Source: Maratus speciosus
Taxonomy: Eukaryota; Arthropoda; Arachnida; Araneae; Salticidae
Length of the DNA stretch: 64,000 nucleotides
Direction of reading: 5' to 3'
Assembly: GCA_963932465.1 (NCBI GenBank)
Contig: OZ010788.1
Coordinates: 674,954,484 to 675,018,483, forward strand
In this document: piece after piece, positions 33,983 to 46,295 of the stretch
Position numbering within the stretch: position 1 is the first letter of the stretch
Layout: every line of letters starts with the position of its first letter
The notes under the pieces: model-generated
Database searches by the model: none
Seen by the model: only the letters and a program-made list of their open reading frames with translations
Told to the model about the DNA's origin: nothing
Position numbers and translations under genes: made by a program

Positions 33983-34735
33983 CATGGGTATTCCTGGAAG
34001 TGAAAAAGCTGATGAGACTGCAAAACATGCTCTTAGAATTTCATTCTCAGACGTTAAACTACTTATAAAACACTTTATTCATAATAAAATGGCAAGAAAG
34101 TTGGGATTTAGAATACAATAATAAACTGCACCCTATCAAACCAACAATAATGACCTGACCTCCAAATTATCCAAGGAAAACAGATGTTCTCCTAACTCGT
34201 CTGTGAATTGGTCATTCTAGGATCACTCATAAACATCTCTTACTTCAGGAGCACGCACCCATGTGTCCACATTGTCATTTTGATTACCTGACCATTCATC
34301 CTATTTTAACTGACTGTCCGGGCCTCCGGCACTTGTACAGAATTTTTTTTTAATTCATCATCTCCAATCTTGACAAACATCATTGGGGAAACACACCTGG
34401 GGCACTCTTTACTTTTTTTAAAAATGCCTGATTTTATTTTGAAACATAATTTTTATTGCTTTCATGGGTGAAACGACCCAGTTTTATCTTTTACACGTTT
34501 GTGACATCTGGATGGGTACCCCATCCAGATTGCACTTGTTTTGAGATACTTTAACTTTTTTATGCTGATGTTTTTAGACTTAAATTTTTTTACTCCTCTA
34601 CACGTCTCTGACTACATCTTGCTTTTCTCATTGCTTTCTTTATTTTTACTTACATTGTGTTTTTAAACCTTTTCTTGGCGCAGCCTGTCACCTAAGGGAT
34701 TTTGCACCATAAAACCCTATACAACCAACCAGAAT
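33983..34735 (+). pseudogene. LINE (non-LTR retrotransposon) fragment: RNase H end, C-terminus and 3' UTR
   Basis: The first frame reads HMGIPGSEKADETAKHAL, the well-known RNase H segment of Jockey/I-type LINEs, and is open to about 34120. After stops and frameshifts, the segment near 34250-34340 reads as HAPMCPHC... and HPILTDCPGLRHLY, the Cys/His-rich tail typical of these elements. A 3' UTR follows and ends near CCCTATACAACCAACCAG. The reverse transcriptase is missing (5' truncation). It starts directly against the left arm of the TAA-flanked MITE, implying insertion there or capture. Confidence 0.75.
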
Positions 34736-35009
34736 GAGTTAAAACTCGATACGCCTATTAAAATGCAATCGGTCTGTGAAGTCTTATCTTGGTGGAAAAC
34801 ACCTGAAAACCTGATTTTAGTGGTCGACTCGTAGGTTTACCATTGTGTTTTCCTGCTCCCAAAAGTATGAAAACAAGGAGGACTGAGAGCAGGAAAACGC
34901 AATAATAAATGTATGAGGCAACTTCTAAAATCAGGTTTTCGGGTGTTTTCCACCAAGATATGACTTGGCAGACCAATTGCATTTTAATATGCATATTGAG
35001 TTTTAACTC
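34736..35009. mobile_element. MITE with inverted arms of about 85 bp
   Basis: GAGTTAAAACTCGATACGCC ... TTATCTTGGTGGAAAACACC on the left is inverted on the right (GGTGTTTTCCACCAAGATAT ... TTGAGTTTTAACTC). It begins right where the LINE 3' end stops. Confidence 0.85.
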
Positions 35010-35431
35010 ATTTTGGAATTTCAGCCATGAACTCGATGAGGTGATTGTCTGTGCTGCCGGCTCCCAGTCTATAAGTTATCCTACCATTTGCATATAGGCA
35101 TTGTTAACCCATTAATGACATTGCAGCATTGTTAATGTTCAAATCAATTTTTTGGTCTCAAAAATGTATTTTTCCTTGTTTAACAAGGTAAAACTGTCTG
35201 ACACTTTAAGCATAAAATTAGCTTACATGATTATTAAAGTATTATGGAATCGAATGTTATTTGTAAACGTATTGCATCTTGAGTTATAAATGATTGCTGT
35301 CACATCTGAAAATTGAGTTAAAAATGCCAACTTCGACATCCCATTCTGAAAGTTTTCTTATTGAAAAGTTATAAAACATTATTTCATTTCATGGCTTATT
35401 AATAAAAACAGCTGTAGATTTAACGCATATG

Positions 35432-36238
35432 CAGGATTAGAAATTAGTGGTCGTTAGTCGTCAAATACAACTAAATTATTGGATTTCATGACCACGAAAT
35501 TTTGCCTAGTCGTCAAATTTGGTACCTAGATTTCTTTCATTTAAATTTTTTTTTCAAACTATATCATTGGTACCTTAGCATAAGCCTCCCGCCCCGCCAC
35601 ATGCACTTCAAGAGCATCCGTTTTCAATAAAATAATATACTGTATCAAGAATGTTTTAAAATTTTAGTGCTACTTCCCCCCCCCCCCCTCTCAAAAAAAA
35701 AAATATATATATTTATGTAGGATTTATGAACATTTTTAAATGCCACACCATAATTTTTATCCAAAGGTTCTTTTACTTGCTATTTTTTTATTTTCTGATG
35801 TATACTATACTTTCAGTTGTAAGATTTTTTTTAACTAGGCTTATTCCTGGTTGTAGTTAAAAGTTAAAATTTTCTTTCAATGGACATAATTGATTGATAA
35901 TCTGTTTTGTATGTATATGAGCTTTTCAAAAAGAATAAGCTAAACACTATTCTAGAATCCAGATATTGTATGTAGTTTAATCAAGCTTCACACTTTTATA
36001 GAAAGCCATTTTTTTTTTCTGTTAGTGATTAACACAGAGATTGTTTAGTTTAATATGTGCATCCACTGCCTTTAACACATGAAAATAGAAATTATATTAT
36101 TATTAACATGGTTGCAATAGGAAATGAGAAAATATGATATAACATAAAATTGCAACACTGAAATGCAGCTTGGCAACTGGAAAAAAAATTGCAGGCGTCA
36201 TTTGATGCCTTACTTAGAGTTCCTAATTTCTAACCCTG
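35432..36238. mobile_element. hAT element, 807 bp, with 8-bp duplication
   Basis: Inverted ends CAGGATTAGAAATTAG and CTAATTTCTAACCCTG. Flanks CGCATATG (35424-35431) and TGCATATG (36239-36246) form an 8-bp duplication with one mismatch. GTCGTCAAAT near the left is echoed by GTCATTTGATG near the right. No transposase. Confidence 0.85.
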
Positions 36239-36842
36239 TGCATATGTTGTGTCGTACATAAACTTATTCTCGGCAGACACTAACACATGGTTGATAAAAA
36301 TAATCTACCATTTAAGCTGTTAAAATGTGTCCAAAACCTGAATTTAGAAAATAAAATAATAATCATGATCATAAAGATTTTCAACCTAAAAGCTAACTGA
36401 GGAGGAAATAAAACATTTACTGCTGCTGTGGGGAAGAAGTAAAATATGACAAAGATTTATATCACAATAAAAAATTTGAGTTTATTTAAGAAAATGATTA
36501 AGGCATTTAGTGAAATAAAAATTCTTTTTACATGGCTTTGAATCTTTTTAGATAACATAATGAAATTTAAAGACAGTATTTTTAGTTTTAAGTATATTAT
36601 TTTTGTTTAAAGTTAACCCTTTTAACGGTAATAAATACTCGGGAGTATAAAAAAAAAAAAAAAGGGGGTTCCTTAAATATTGTGGTCAACGGCATTAACA
36701 GATGTTTCTTCTAAACATTCATCTTTAGTATGCAGTTCCTCCCAGTAGCATATCCCTCTTTCCGCATCCCCAAGTGTATCTCTCTGAGTCCTTCTATATG
36801 TATTCAAATTATCAACATAATGCATATATGAATAAAAACGAA
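36239..36842. other. Gap, no feature
   Basis: AT-rich sequence with no recognised feature. Confidence 0.4.
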
Positions 36843-37277
36843 TTCAGAAGACTTTTCACTCACTTGAAAACACCCGCTCCGTAATGTGAAATCTATGGGC
36901 AGGTTGTTTTCGAATTTCTCGTTTAAATTTGAATATTTTTAAACGATTTTTTTTTTTTTTTTTTGTGCATAGGATAACTGAGATCGATCTCTAATATGGC
37001 CGTTTTGTACTTTTTCGATTTTGGTTGCAGATTTTTTTAATAAGGGTACTTTCACTTTCGAAACTGGTTCTGAAAGTGAAAGTACCCTTATTTTTAAAAT
37101 CTGACACCGAAATCAAAAAAGTAAAAAGTAGCCATTTTAGAGAGCGACCTCAGCTATCCTATGCAAAAAAAATCATTTAAAAACATCCAAATTTTAAATG
37201 AGAAATTCGAAAACAATCTGTCCATAGGTTTAACATTACACAGCGGGTGATTTCAAGTGAATGAAGAGTCCCCTTAA
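36843..37277. mobile_element. TTAA fold-back MITE (family B), copy 2
   Basis: The right end CCCCTTAA and the left TTCAGAAGACTTTTCACTCA (target base changed) enclose two inverted halves meeting at CTTTCGAAACTGGTTCTGAAAG. The halves share AACTGAGATCGATCTC, inverted as GAGCGACCTCAGCTAT. Confidence 0.8.
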
Positions 37278-37939
37278 AGAAAAGCTTTAATGCACATTTT
37301 AATTTCACAATATTTTGTCGTCAACATAAACTAAAATATCTGAAATATGCCAATGTACTGATTTATCCATAATTATACTCAGATTGACATAGCTATTATA
37401 GTATCAAATGCTTTTTTTTATATTATTCTTTGAAAATACGAAAAATTTATTGTCATGATCCATTTTTGAAATTCATAATTCAAATTAACCTACATCCTAG
37501 CTGTCTTTAAAATTTATTTTCATTGTGCATTGAGGAACAGTGACATTTTCTGTGTGAAAAAAAAATTTTTTGATCTTTAAAATACTGGTTTCTGTCAAAT
37601 ACCATATCTAGTGCATTTTTTTCTGGGAGAGAGGATGTACGTATTCCTAAATCTTGTATTAATCTTAAGGAAAAATAAAATTTTTGGATTTCTTGCTGAA
37701 ACTCTTTCAAAGGTACTGTGGATATTTATGCAATTTCTTAAGCTTTATTTATTGTTGGGTGTTTCATCTCAATTGACTCACTTATTGTAGTTTGCCGATT
37801 TTTGGCACCGTAGGCTTTTCTGTACATTTTAGTTTGATTCCTAATGCTTGAAAAAATATGTTTTGTTTTCTATTGTTGTGGATTCAGAAGTTTAATCTGT
37901 GTAACTCAATTCATAGTGCTATGATTTGAACAATTTTTA
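37278..37939. other. Gap, unassigned
   Basis: A 67-codon minus-strand frame at 37507-37710 has no recognised domain and no splice context. Nothing else is visible. Confidence 0.35.
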
Positions 37940-38244
37940 CAGGGTTCCCAGCGACATGGAAAATCAGGGAATTTCAAAGTAGTCAGAGAACTTTCAAAAT
38001 ATATAGGAAAAGTCAGGGAAGAAAAATGAAAAATGATGCGAAATTCATCAAATGGTCTTGATAAAAAATCACAAAATTCATCAACCTATCGCAAAAAAAA
38101 ACTGAGAAATCTGAAGATTCATCACAGAAAAAAAATTGCTAATTTTCACAAAAGGTTGTGAAAAAAAATAGCAAATTTCGTTGTATTTGTGTTTGATCAT
38201 GGAAAGTCAGGGAAACTGCCAGCCATGTTTTGCTGTGAACCCTG
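37940..38244. mobile_element. CAGGGTTC-ended DNA element carrying minisatellite, 305 bp
   Basis: The ends CAGGGTTCCCAGC and GCTGTGAACCCTG are inverted, flanked by TTTTA on both sides (37935-37939 and 38245-38249). Just inside, CATGGAAAATCAGGGAA is inverted or echoed as CATGGAAAGTCAGGGAAA. The interior contains GCGAAATTCATCAAATGG-type units of the same satellite seen at 8345 and 48565. Confidence 0.75.
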
Positions 38245-38249
38245 TTTTA

Positions 38250-41026
38250 TCTCAAGTCATGTGCTATATTATTTTTATAATGTCGATTTAAGATTCGTAA
38301 AGTTAAACATGAAATTTTATTTCTGTTAAAATAGTGCAAGTTCATTGGGAGAATCAAAAATATGTCAATCAACTAATACTGATTTATGCATAATTATACC
38401 ATCATTATATATTTTATACTTATTATTGTAGTGTATGTAAGCTAAATATTACTTACAAATAAGTTAAAATTGTTTAATGCTGATAAGTTAGGACTTTATT
38501 TTATGATTATGAACTTTATTTTTTTTAATTACTCTTTAATAAATATTATTTAATCTCTTAATTGCCATCCTGAGTTTATTATTAAATTAAGAGTGTTCTG
38601 TAAAAAGTATTTGTCCCCACTCAACAACTCTGACCTATTTGCAGACTTATTTTTAACTCTTTAGATCCTTCCTCCAATAAACTGAATGACCTTAGAATCC
38701 CAGTGAAATAGCCCAAAAGTCTCTTCTTCCACCACCCCCTTCCTTCTTTACTAGGTCAGTAGTGGAAGAGAAAACCCACTACTCCTATTGTCAAATTTCG
38801 ACAAGTATTATGTCCCCCCGATGTATCACTTTGTTCAGGGCTTCATTCACAGATAAGAGTGTTAAGAAAAAAAACACTAAGACTGAAATTTTTCAAAGAT
38901 TACTTCTTGTTTATTGCATTGTTTTGTTCTTCCCTTCAAAATCCAAACAAATATATTTTTTGTGTTTATAGAATCGCATCATTTCTATGTAGGTTTCCAT
39001 TTACTTAGTGATGCTAAACAGAGTATTTTTTTAACTTTATTTTGAATTTTAAATCATAATAAAAACAGAAAAATCTTTTAGTTCAAGTAATTATACATTG
39101 AAAATATACTACTATATATGAAAATTATCATAACTTATGTGCATATTAACTAAAAGTTCACATAATCTAAAATTAAAAATAAAATAAATTTTAACAAAAT
39201 ATCTAGAAGATCGAATTAGAAGTCCGGACCATATTTCTTTCATAGATTTCTCCCCCCCCCCACCATAATATCTTTCTTTCAGTACTGGCTAGAGCCGTAT
39301 TTACTTTATTTTTCTGTAGATTCAGACCATGGCTGGATCTGGACTGCATTCTTTCTGAGCCGTTGCAGGCAGAAATTAATTCAATTAATATTTTATTATT
39401 ATTAGTTTATTTTTTAATCAGACTTTTAGAAATTCATAGAGAAGTATCTCAATTTCAATATATAATAGCTTTGTAAGGTTATTATAGTATAAAAATGAAA
39501 AGTTTTTGAAGAATAATAAAAGCAGATACTTCATAGAGTAAAAATAGTAATTAGAAATTTGTGTGTAAAAATGTTATTTAAAAACGCTGTCGTATTGAGG
39601 GAGAGGGGGATTATAGATTAAATTCCATCTCAGAACACTATTACACATACAAAATCCATTGTATTAAGATTTAAAATTAAGTGAAAAGGAAAACAATAAA
39701 TATGTAATAGTATTTTAGCGTATAACTATTTTGGAGGTTCATAATAGAAGCCTCTTCTTCAATGCAAAATAAAGTAATAAGGAGAAACAGTAGCAGAAAA
39801 GTTTATTTCTTGCTGTTCGTGTGTCTGATTTATTATTTGATGCTTCTTATCCTTTTCTTTTACTGGGATGTGATGATTATAGAAGAAAATCCTTGAAATA
39901 TCTTAATTCTAAATTTATTTCACCTGTTTGTGCTTTTTTTTCATTTTTATGTCATATATTTACTTAAAATGTACATTATACATGTAAGAGAACGAAAATG
40001 TTCATTTTATGTTTAATAATGATTCAGAACCTCTCCTAGGTGAATATCCTGGATGTGTCACTGATTAGAAATTTATTATTACTAAGTGACAGACTTGCTT
40101 TCAACCCTAAAACTGTCGTGTAACCCGATCATAGAAAAGTACCCCAACCTTTATCGCCATATTACTTTCATTTGTTGAAACTGGTTTGTCAGAGACCTTT
40201 TATATGTAATGAACTTTAATCATAGAAAAGGGACATCACTTTATAGTATGTCTTGTTCTCACAGGATTATAAAAATACTTGCACTGTTAGTTAAGTAATT
40301 TTGCAAAGATTGGTGTAATGCTGTTAGTTATTTAAAAAATTGTACAATATGAAAAACTTTTAATTACAAACATAATAATGCCAACCTTCAATATTCAAAC
40401 CTTCCTAAAGTCATTCTTTTGGGGTTAAACCAGTTTAGAAAACAAAAGAAAAAAACTTCCAAATTCACAAAATAAAAATATTTCTACTCCGAAGTAAGCA
40501 GACATACAAATGATAGTTTCCAAGTAAAACTGAAAAAATACTTGTTTTTCTGACTTTATTGTCCTGAAAGGCCAACACCTTAACCCCACCCATCACTGAG
40601 AGGAACCACCCCCCTTGACAGCACACCAACCTTCTAGAGACTATTAGAAGCAATAGTTGTCATGTGACGACAGATTTTTCTCCTTTCCCATGCTGTTGCG
40701 TCTGGAAATTCAGTTTAAAATGGACACTTTGACGGTGTTTTCTGAAAGATCTGCCTTCACAAAAAAAGGAAGAAATTGTTCTTAATAAGAACTTTTCGTG
40801 TATAAATTCAGAAAGTAGCAGTCTTAAAATGATTCTCTAGTGTCTCTGAGCACTCTGATGATTCTGGCTATTATGGAATTCAAAAGGTTAAATGTGCATG
40901 AGACTTGCAAGAATGACTATTAAAGTGATTTGTAATCAAATAATTAGGCTTTCGTTCATCTGACGAAACCCTATTCGTCTCACTCCTCTGTCTGTCCGTC
41001 ACAAAGCCCGTTTTCAGAAACTATAT
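38250..41026. other. Intergenic, nearly featureless
   Basis: Contains a poly-C run at about 39252. A short relic of TTAA family A lies at about 40690-40800 (CACTTTGACGGTGTTTTCTGA then AAGATC). Short open frames at 38762-38971 and 40465-40653 carry no domain. Confidence 0.45.
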
Positions 41027-41300
41027 AGGTTGGAGACTTGAAATTTTGGATTCTTATAGCTCTCACATCAAACAACAAATCATAAAATTTTGAAAAAGTC
41101 TTATATTTACCCCTCTGGGCTCTATTATCTTGTATTTTAAGCTTTTTTTCTAACTGAGCCCCTAATTAAGTTGGAGATGTGAAATTTTGCATACTTATAG
41201 CAGCACAATTGTGATCACACGAAAAATCATAAATTTTCAAAATGTCTTATATTATTTACCACTCCGGGCTCTAACTTCTGTATTTTTAGCAATTTTTCTT
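41027..41300 (+). repeat. Diverged tandem duplication of about 135 bp
   Basis: GGTTGGAGACTTGAAATTTT ... CTTATATTTACCCCTCTGGGC is followed by GTTGGAGATGTGAAATTTTG ... CTTATATTATTTACCACTCC. Confidence 0.7.
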
Positions 41301-42423
41301 ACCTCCACCCTTTTGATCCGGGGAGCACTTTTCTAACTTTTGCCGACGCTCCTTTGACCACTCTTTCATATTTTGCACCATAGCCGTACATATTTTAGTT
41401 CCAATTTTTACCGCCAGGGAGCACCTACCTATCTAGGGTGAATGGGCCCGATCCCCTCGGCTCATATATCTACGGATAATTTGTAAAACTGAGTTTTGTT
41501 CGGATAAAGGTTTGTTTAGAATAGTCACGTCCCCTGGTTGTGAAATGTGGAACTAACATATTTTGCAAAAGGATAAAGTGTTTTGAAAGGAATATTAAAC
41601 GAAACCGTCTGTGCGATTTGTGATCACGCCTACCCACTTGTTGTTGTTTTTTTTTTCATTTTTCTATAAATGTATTATATCTTGAGTTACAAACAATGGT
41701 TGCCTCATGACAGTCGTTTTTCCCCTTCCCCTCACTGTCTTATAGGATGGCATAAAAATGTATTTTAGTTTTATGGATTTTTCTAAAAACTTTTGGTGTT
41801 GCTGAATTCTGATTATTTTTCAGACAGTTAAAGTATAGTAAAGTTATAACTTTTAACTTCAAACTCGATCATTTTTCTAAAATGTCATCCAAGTAGATGA
41901 AAAGGTGTTTTTCATTTCATAAAAATATAATCAAATTGTTTATGTAAAAATATAATCAAAATTCAAACCATCTGAAGCAGCTCTCCCACGATAATTGTGT
42001 AGAAATAGCTGCCTAAAAGAATTATTTCACAATTTTTAGTAAGCAAGATTTTGGTAACCTTGCATATAAAATTTCTCATTTGTCCATGCTAAACATAAAT
42101 TAAATGGAAATTTCTAGATTTTCGAGACGGTGGTTTTAGTATTATAATAATCCTTCTATGCAACATAGTATTATGGAAATACCATTATTCATAAGGGTTC
42201 CACATCCGCAGTATCTTAGAGTAGATACAATAAAAATAACGGTAAACCAAACATAGGCAAAATCTTGAGATTTTCTAAATCCTGCCTTTCAAAATAAGTC
42301 ATGGTGCATTCCATTTCTCTCATCATTAAAATATTTACAAAACTACGTGATACTTATCAAATAGCAAATAAAAAATGTAAGTATTCTAAATATCTTTATT
42401 AATTGACAGTTAAAAATAGAAGT
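41301..42423. other. Gap, no feature
   Basis: AT-rich sequence. A 24-bp word ending TATAATCAAA.TT occurs twice near 41930-41960. No gene. Confidence 0.4.
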
Positions 42424-42500
42424 TGTTTTAAGGTTTTTAAAAGTAATTGTTTTAAGGTTTTTAAAAGTAATTGTTTTAAGGTTTTTAAAAGTAATTGTTT
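42424..42500 (+). repeat. 24-bp tandem repeat, three units
   Basis: TTGTTTTAAGGTTTTTAAAA followed by GTAA is repeated three times in near-perfect register. An open frame crossing it is a product of the repeat (KQLLLKTL motif on the minus strand). Confidence 0.9.
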
Positions 42501-42509
42501 TAAAAAGTT

Positions 42510-42655
42510 TTTTACGTATTCGGTCTGGCGAATATTTAGATATTCGGCTGAACCGAATATTTGGTATACAGAATAGTTTGATATTTGGTCAAGCCGAATG
42601 TTTGGAATACTGAATAGTTTGATATATACCCTAACCGAATATTCGATGCATCCCA
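42510..42655. repeat. hAT-type end with ATTCGGC repeats
   Basis: CCGAATATTTGG, ATATTCGGCTGAACCGAAT and CCGAATATTCGATGCATCCC lie in succession. The last is the reverse complement of a common hAT terminus (GGGATGCATCGAATATTCGG). The partner end was not located. Confidence 0.5.
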
Positions 42656-42951
42656 ACATGGAACATAGTATATTTCTACAACATGTGGAAGAGAAATTTA
42701 CCACCAATATTATTGTTCGAAAATAGTGGCACTAGTAAAATATAAAAATAGTCATCATTGGCATCTATAATCTTCAGAATCAGAAGATCTTATATGCTCA
42801 AAAATTTATATAAACCTTTGTACGATCTTAAAGAGTGTGTCCAACTCTCTAATTTTTTTCATATTCTCTGATTTTCCCAGGCTTTTTCTGGTCATTTTTC
42901 TTGTTATTCTCTCGTGAGATCGTGCTTTAAGCGGTCATTTGCTACATTTTA

Positions 42952-43366
42952 TTAAGGCTGTTCTCAACAAACGCAAAACGTTTTAACACATTTACAAATT
43001 CATTTTTTAACGGAAAGATATAAAATTGGAAAGCCTGACCCTGGAAGCGATTTGAAATCGAACTGTTTTTTCCATTTTTTGATCCATCCATTACCTATTG
43101 CGTTATAAGCGATTTTGATCCCGTGACACGACATTTTTCTCCCGTTACTGACTGGATTTTCTTCTTTCGTTTGGAAGTTCGGTTCAAAATGCCAACTTTG
43201 ACAATATTTTCTGAAAGATCTATTGCGTTTACAAGAAAACGGAGAAAAACAGTTCGATGACATAGTTTCTGAATAACAACACCTTCTAGTTTCATGCGCT
43301 TCCGAACAAAAATGAATTAAAACTTATGTCAGAAAGTTAACCCTTTGGATTTGAGAACAGCCTTAC
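42952..43366. mobile_element. TTAA MITE (family A), copy 3
   Basis: TTAAGGCTGTTCTCAACAAA at the left is inverted at the right as GGATTTGAGAACAGCCTTAC. The interior GATCCATCCATTACCTATTG and TCTGAAAGATCTATTGCG match the other copies. Confidence 0.85.
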
Positions 43367-44291
43367 AATTTCCACGTTCCAAAGAAATTTTTCTGATTTT
43401 ACAAGGTTTTAATCGAAATGCCAAGACTTTTCCAAGTTCCCCTGTTATGTGATATATATAGGGGAATACTTTGTGAAAATAAAACGTCTTGCATAACTGA
43501 CGTTTAGTTTCTTGATATATAGATTTACTATGCGAATTTATCAAACTACTGAAGAAAATGAAAATATTTATTCCGAAATTATGCAGCAATATTGGTTTGA
43601 AATATTCATCTAATAGGATGTTCTCAAAAAATAAAAGAGCCGCTATCCTACACTTGACTTTGAGACGCATTTATAAACTTATTTTCATCCCTGTATGTTT
43701 AGAAGTTTCAGACGTGAGAAATATTCAAACTTTTTATTTTTCTACTCGTCTATGGAAATAAATATTTGATCTCCAGAAATCCGATAGATGGCAGCACTAC
43801 AGCTGTTCTAATTGTTTTTGGGTAAAAACTTGTATTTTACTCAGATATATATATATTGTTTTATTATTGTTAGTAAAGTAAATTTCTAGAGCTTTCTTTA
43901 TTATGTTAGTCATACCTTTCAAAACAGTAACTTCAAAGGTATTTTCTTTCTTTCTATTTTTTTTTTCATTTATTAGAAACGATATTTTCTATTCCGTGAA
44001 ATTTTTAAAATAATAACTGGATGTGTGAATAATCGTGTCTGTATAAAAAAAGATTTCTTGAATGTCACAGGAAATATAAGTTTGGATTTTAGAAAAAGTT
44101 TCAATTTTATGTTATTTTATTCGTAAATATCAAACTGTACAGAAGGAAAAGAGAGATGAAATATTTGATCTTTTAAACTTTGGTAGATGGCAGCACCAGA
44201 ATTATTTTGCTCACAGTCACAGTCACTTATTCGAATATAGGAATTTGTCAATCATTATCTTCGTGCTTATTTTTTACAGTTTACACGTATT
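43367..44291. other. Gap with one repeated phrase
   Basis: AAATATTTGATC followed by GATAGATGGCAGCAC occurs near 43758 and again, diverged, near 44161-44200. This suggests an old duplication of about 390 bp. No gene. Confidence 0.4.
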
Positions 44292-45138
44292 TTAAGGTTG
44301 TTCTTAAGGGTGTATTCGAAAAAATATTTTTCCACCCTCAACAGCTCGAAATTTTCTGATACATTTTCAGACTCATTTTTAAAAGTAAAAACATGAAACT
44401 TGCTGGGGGGATTTCTGAAGACATGTTTAACATGCCGTGTGATTTTATTTTCAGCTCAATTAATTAGAATTTGATTTTTAAACAATTATTTTCTCAGTAT
44501 GACCCTTTTTTTCATTCCCAGATCGCCCGCTTCGGAAAATTCGGTTCAAATCGCCAACTTTGACAGCGTTTTTTACAGTATTTTCTGCATTTATCAAAAA
44601 ATTAAGAAGCACGGCACATTATATAATTTCTAAATAAGAGAATTTCCCAGTTTGATGCGTTTGAGAGCAAAAATGAATTTTAAAATGAATCAGAAAATAA
44701 GCAGTTTGGATCGGAATACACCCTTAACTGCTCTGCTCAACACGCGAAAAAGTTTTGACACATTTACAAATTCATTTTTTAACGGAAAGATATAAAATTG
44801 GAAATCCTGGCCAGGGAGGCGATTTAGAATGGAGCTGTTTTTTCCATTTTTGGATCCATCCATTACCTATCGAGTTAGAAGCGTTTTGGATCACGTGACA
44901 AATTCGTTTTTTGCCCGCTCTTGAGTGCTTTTTCTTCCTTCGCGCGGAAATTCGGTTCAAAACGCCTACTTTGATACTCTTTTCTGAAAGATCTATTGCG
45001 CTTGCAAAAAAACGGAAAAAATAGCTCGATGTCCTAGTTTCTGAACAACAACACCAGCTCGTTTCATGCATTTTCGAACAAAAATAAATTAAAACTTATG
45101 TCAGAAAGTTGCCCTTTTCGATTTGAGAACACCCTTAA
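44292..45138. mobile_element. TTAA MITE (family A), copy 4, split by a nested TTAA element
   Basis: The element begins TTAAGGTTGTTC (44292), is interrupted at an internal TTAA, resumes at CTGCTCTGCTCAACACGCG (44728) and ends GAGAACACCCTTAA (45138). Removing the insertion and one TTAA restores the arrangement found intact at 57472-57897. Confidence 0.85.
44304..44727. mobile_element. TTAA MITE nested in family A (family A2)
   Basis: TTAAGGGTGTATTCGAAAAA at the left is inverted at the right (GATCGGAATACACCCTTAA). The interior resembles family A (GATCGCCCGCTTCGG, TTTGACAGCGTTTT) but is clearly diverged. TTAA is duplicated at the host site. Confidence 0.85.
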
Positions 45139-45262
45139 GTTTTAATTTATGATTTATCCAATTCTAATATTTTAAAGCAAGGACAGTACGAGGGATGGAT
45201 AATTACTCCCCTTCGGGATCAAATTTTTTAGTCGTCGGGCGGGGAAAATACTTTGACTTGGA
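45139..45262. other. Short gap
   Basis: No feature seen. Confidence 0.4.
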
Positions 45263-45970
45263 TGTAGAGCCCTGCATCGGATCGCTTAGCTCGATTTTTC
45301 CTGCACTCGACCCGAGTCCGATGCAAGTTAGCTTTAAAAAAAATAATAAAAAAATAAAAGAGGTTAGTTTATATATAAAAAAATAAATAAATAAAATAAA
45401 AACAATCAGCGGATAAGTTTGCCGCTAATATTTTTTCTTTTGCATGCCGGGTTGGCTATATTTTTTTTTCGGTTTCAGGTTGGGTTTTAATTTCTACGCG
45501 TCGATTTGGTTTAAACCGGATTTTTTTTTTTAAGTATGCAGACTATTATTATTTCAGAGTCCTGCATCGGGTCAGGTAGCCCGACTCGCGGCTCGGGTTG
45601 AAGATAACTTTTTTGTTGCGCTTGGGTTCAGGTCGGGTTGACTCTAATTGTTTCGGGTTGAGTTTTGATATTTACGGGCCAGGTTCGTGTCAACTCGATT
45701 TTACAAAAGTAAGTCTAGACTAATATTTCAGATGAAAAATTATAGATTTAAATATGAATGAGTCCTTTTACATATTTATTCTCTACTTCTTAGAGATATG
45801 ATTGCAGACTATTTTTTCATAATTGGGTCATATTTTTTCATAGTCGGGTTCGGGTAAATAAAAAAAAATTGTTGTCGGATTTTGGGTCAACGGAAATTTT
45901 TTGATCGATTCCGTCTTGTATTTAAGTTGAATTTTTGGGTTCGGGTCGGGTAGAAACCTAGCCACGCTGG
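45263..45970. repeat. GC-richer CGGGT-motif repeat, probably hAT-derived
   Basis: TAGAGCCCTGCATCGGATCG (45263) and CAGAGTCCTGCATCGGGTCA (about 45557) look like two hAT-type termini in the same direction. They are followed by repeated GGGTTCGGGT/GGTCGGGTTG words to about 45960. TATTTCAGATGAAAAA recurs near 45723 and 45968. Limits are uncertain. Confidence 0.45.
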
Positions 45971-46295
45971 AATCTATTTCAGATGAAAAACACGTAACCT
46001 TAGGTCGATAATTTTTATTGTGCGTTTGTACTTTTTTGGTTATAGTTTTTTTTTTTCTTTTTCTTATGAAGATAGTTTCACTTTCAAAACCGGTTCCAAA
46101 ACGATTCTACTAAAGTACATCTATATCAGAGTGACGGCATACAAGAAGTAAAATTTGATTGATTTACGTTAAGCATTTTACCATTGGCGATTCAAGTCTC
46201 TAGGTGGCGTTGCATCTGCTAACACTCCACTGGCAGAAACTTTTTCTTTTCCAAATCTGGGTTCGAGGCTGAAAAAAGTCACATGGTACCAGTAA

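Larger units (their letters stand above)
33921..35071. mobile_element. TAA-flanked MITE split by a LINE fragment and another MITE
   Basis: The left end TAGACCGGGAGCCGGCAGCA (33921) and its inverse TGCTGCCGGCTCCCAGTCTA (to 35071) extend about 57 bp through GGCTGAAATTCCA. TAA flanks both ends (33918-33920 and 35072-35074). A 3-bp TAA duplication is typical of PIF/Harbinger elements. Confidence 0.8.

Noticed and set aside
37507..37710. 67-codon minus-strand ORF of reasonable composition
   Set aside because: No recognised motif, no flanking exons and no repeat copy; not enough to call a gene.
43000..43295. Related 66-99-codon minus-strand ORFs at 43.0, 44.8 and 57.5 kb
   Set aside because: They look conserved, but only because they lie in copies of the TTAA family A MITE; frames are shifted between copies and the DNA, not the protein, is conserved.
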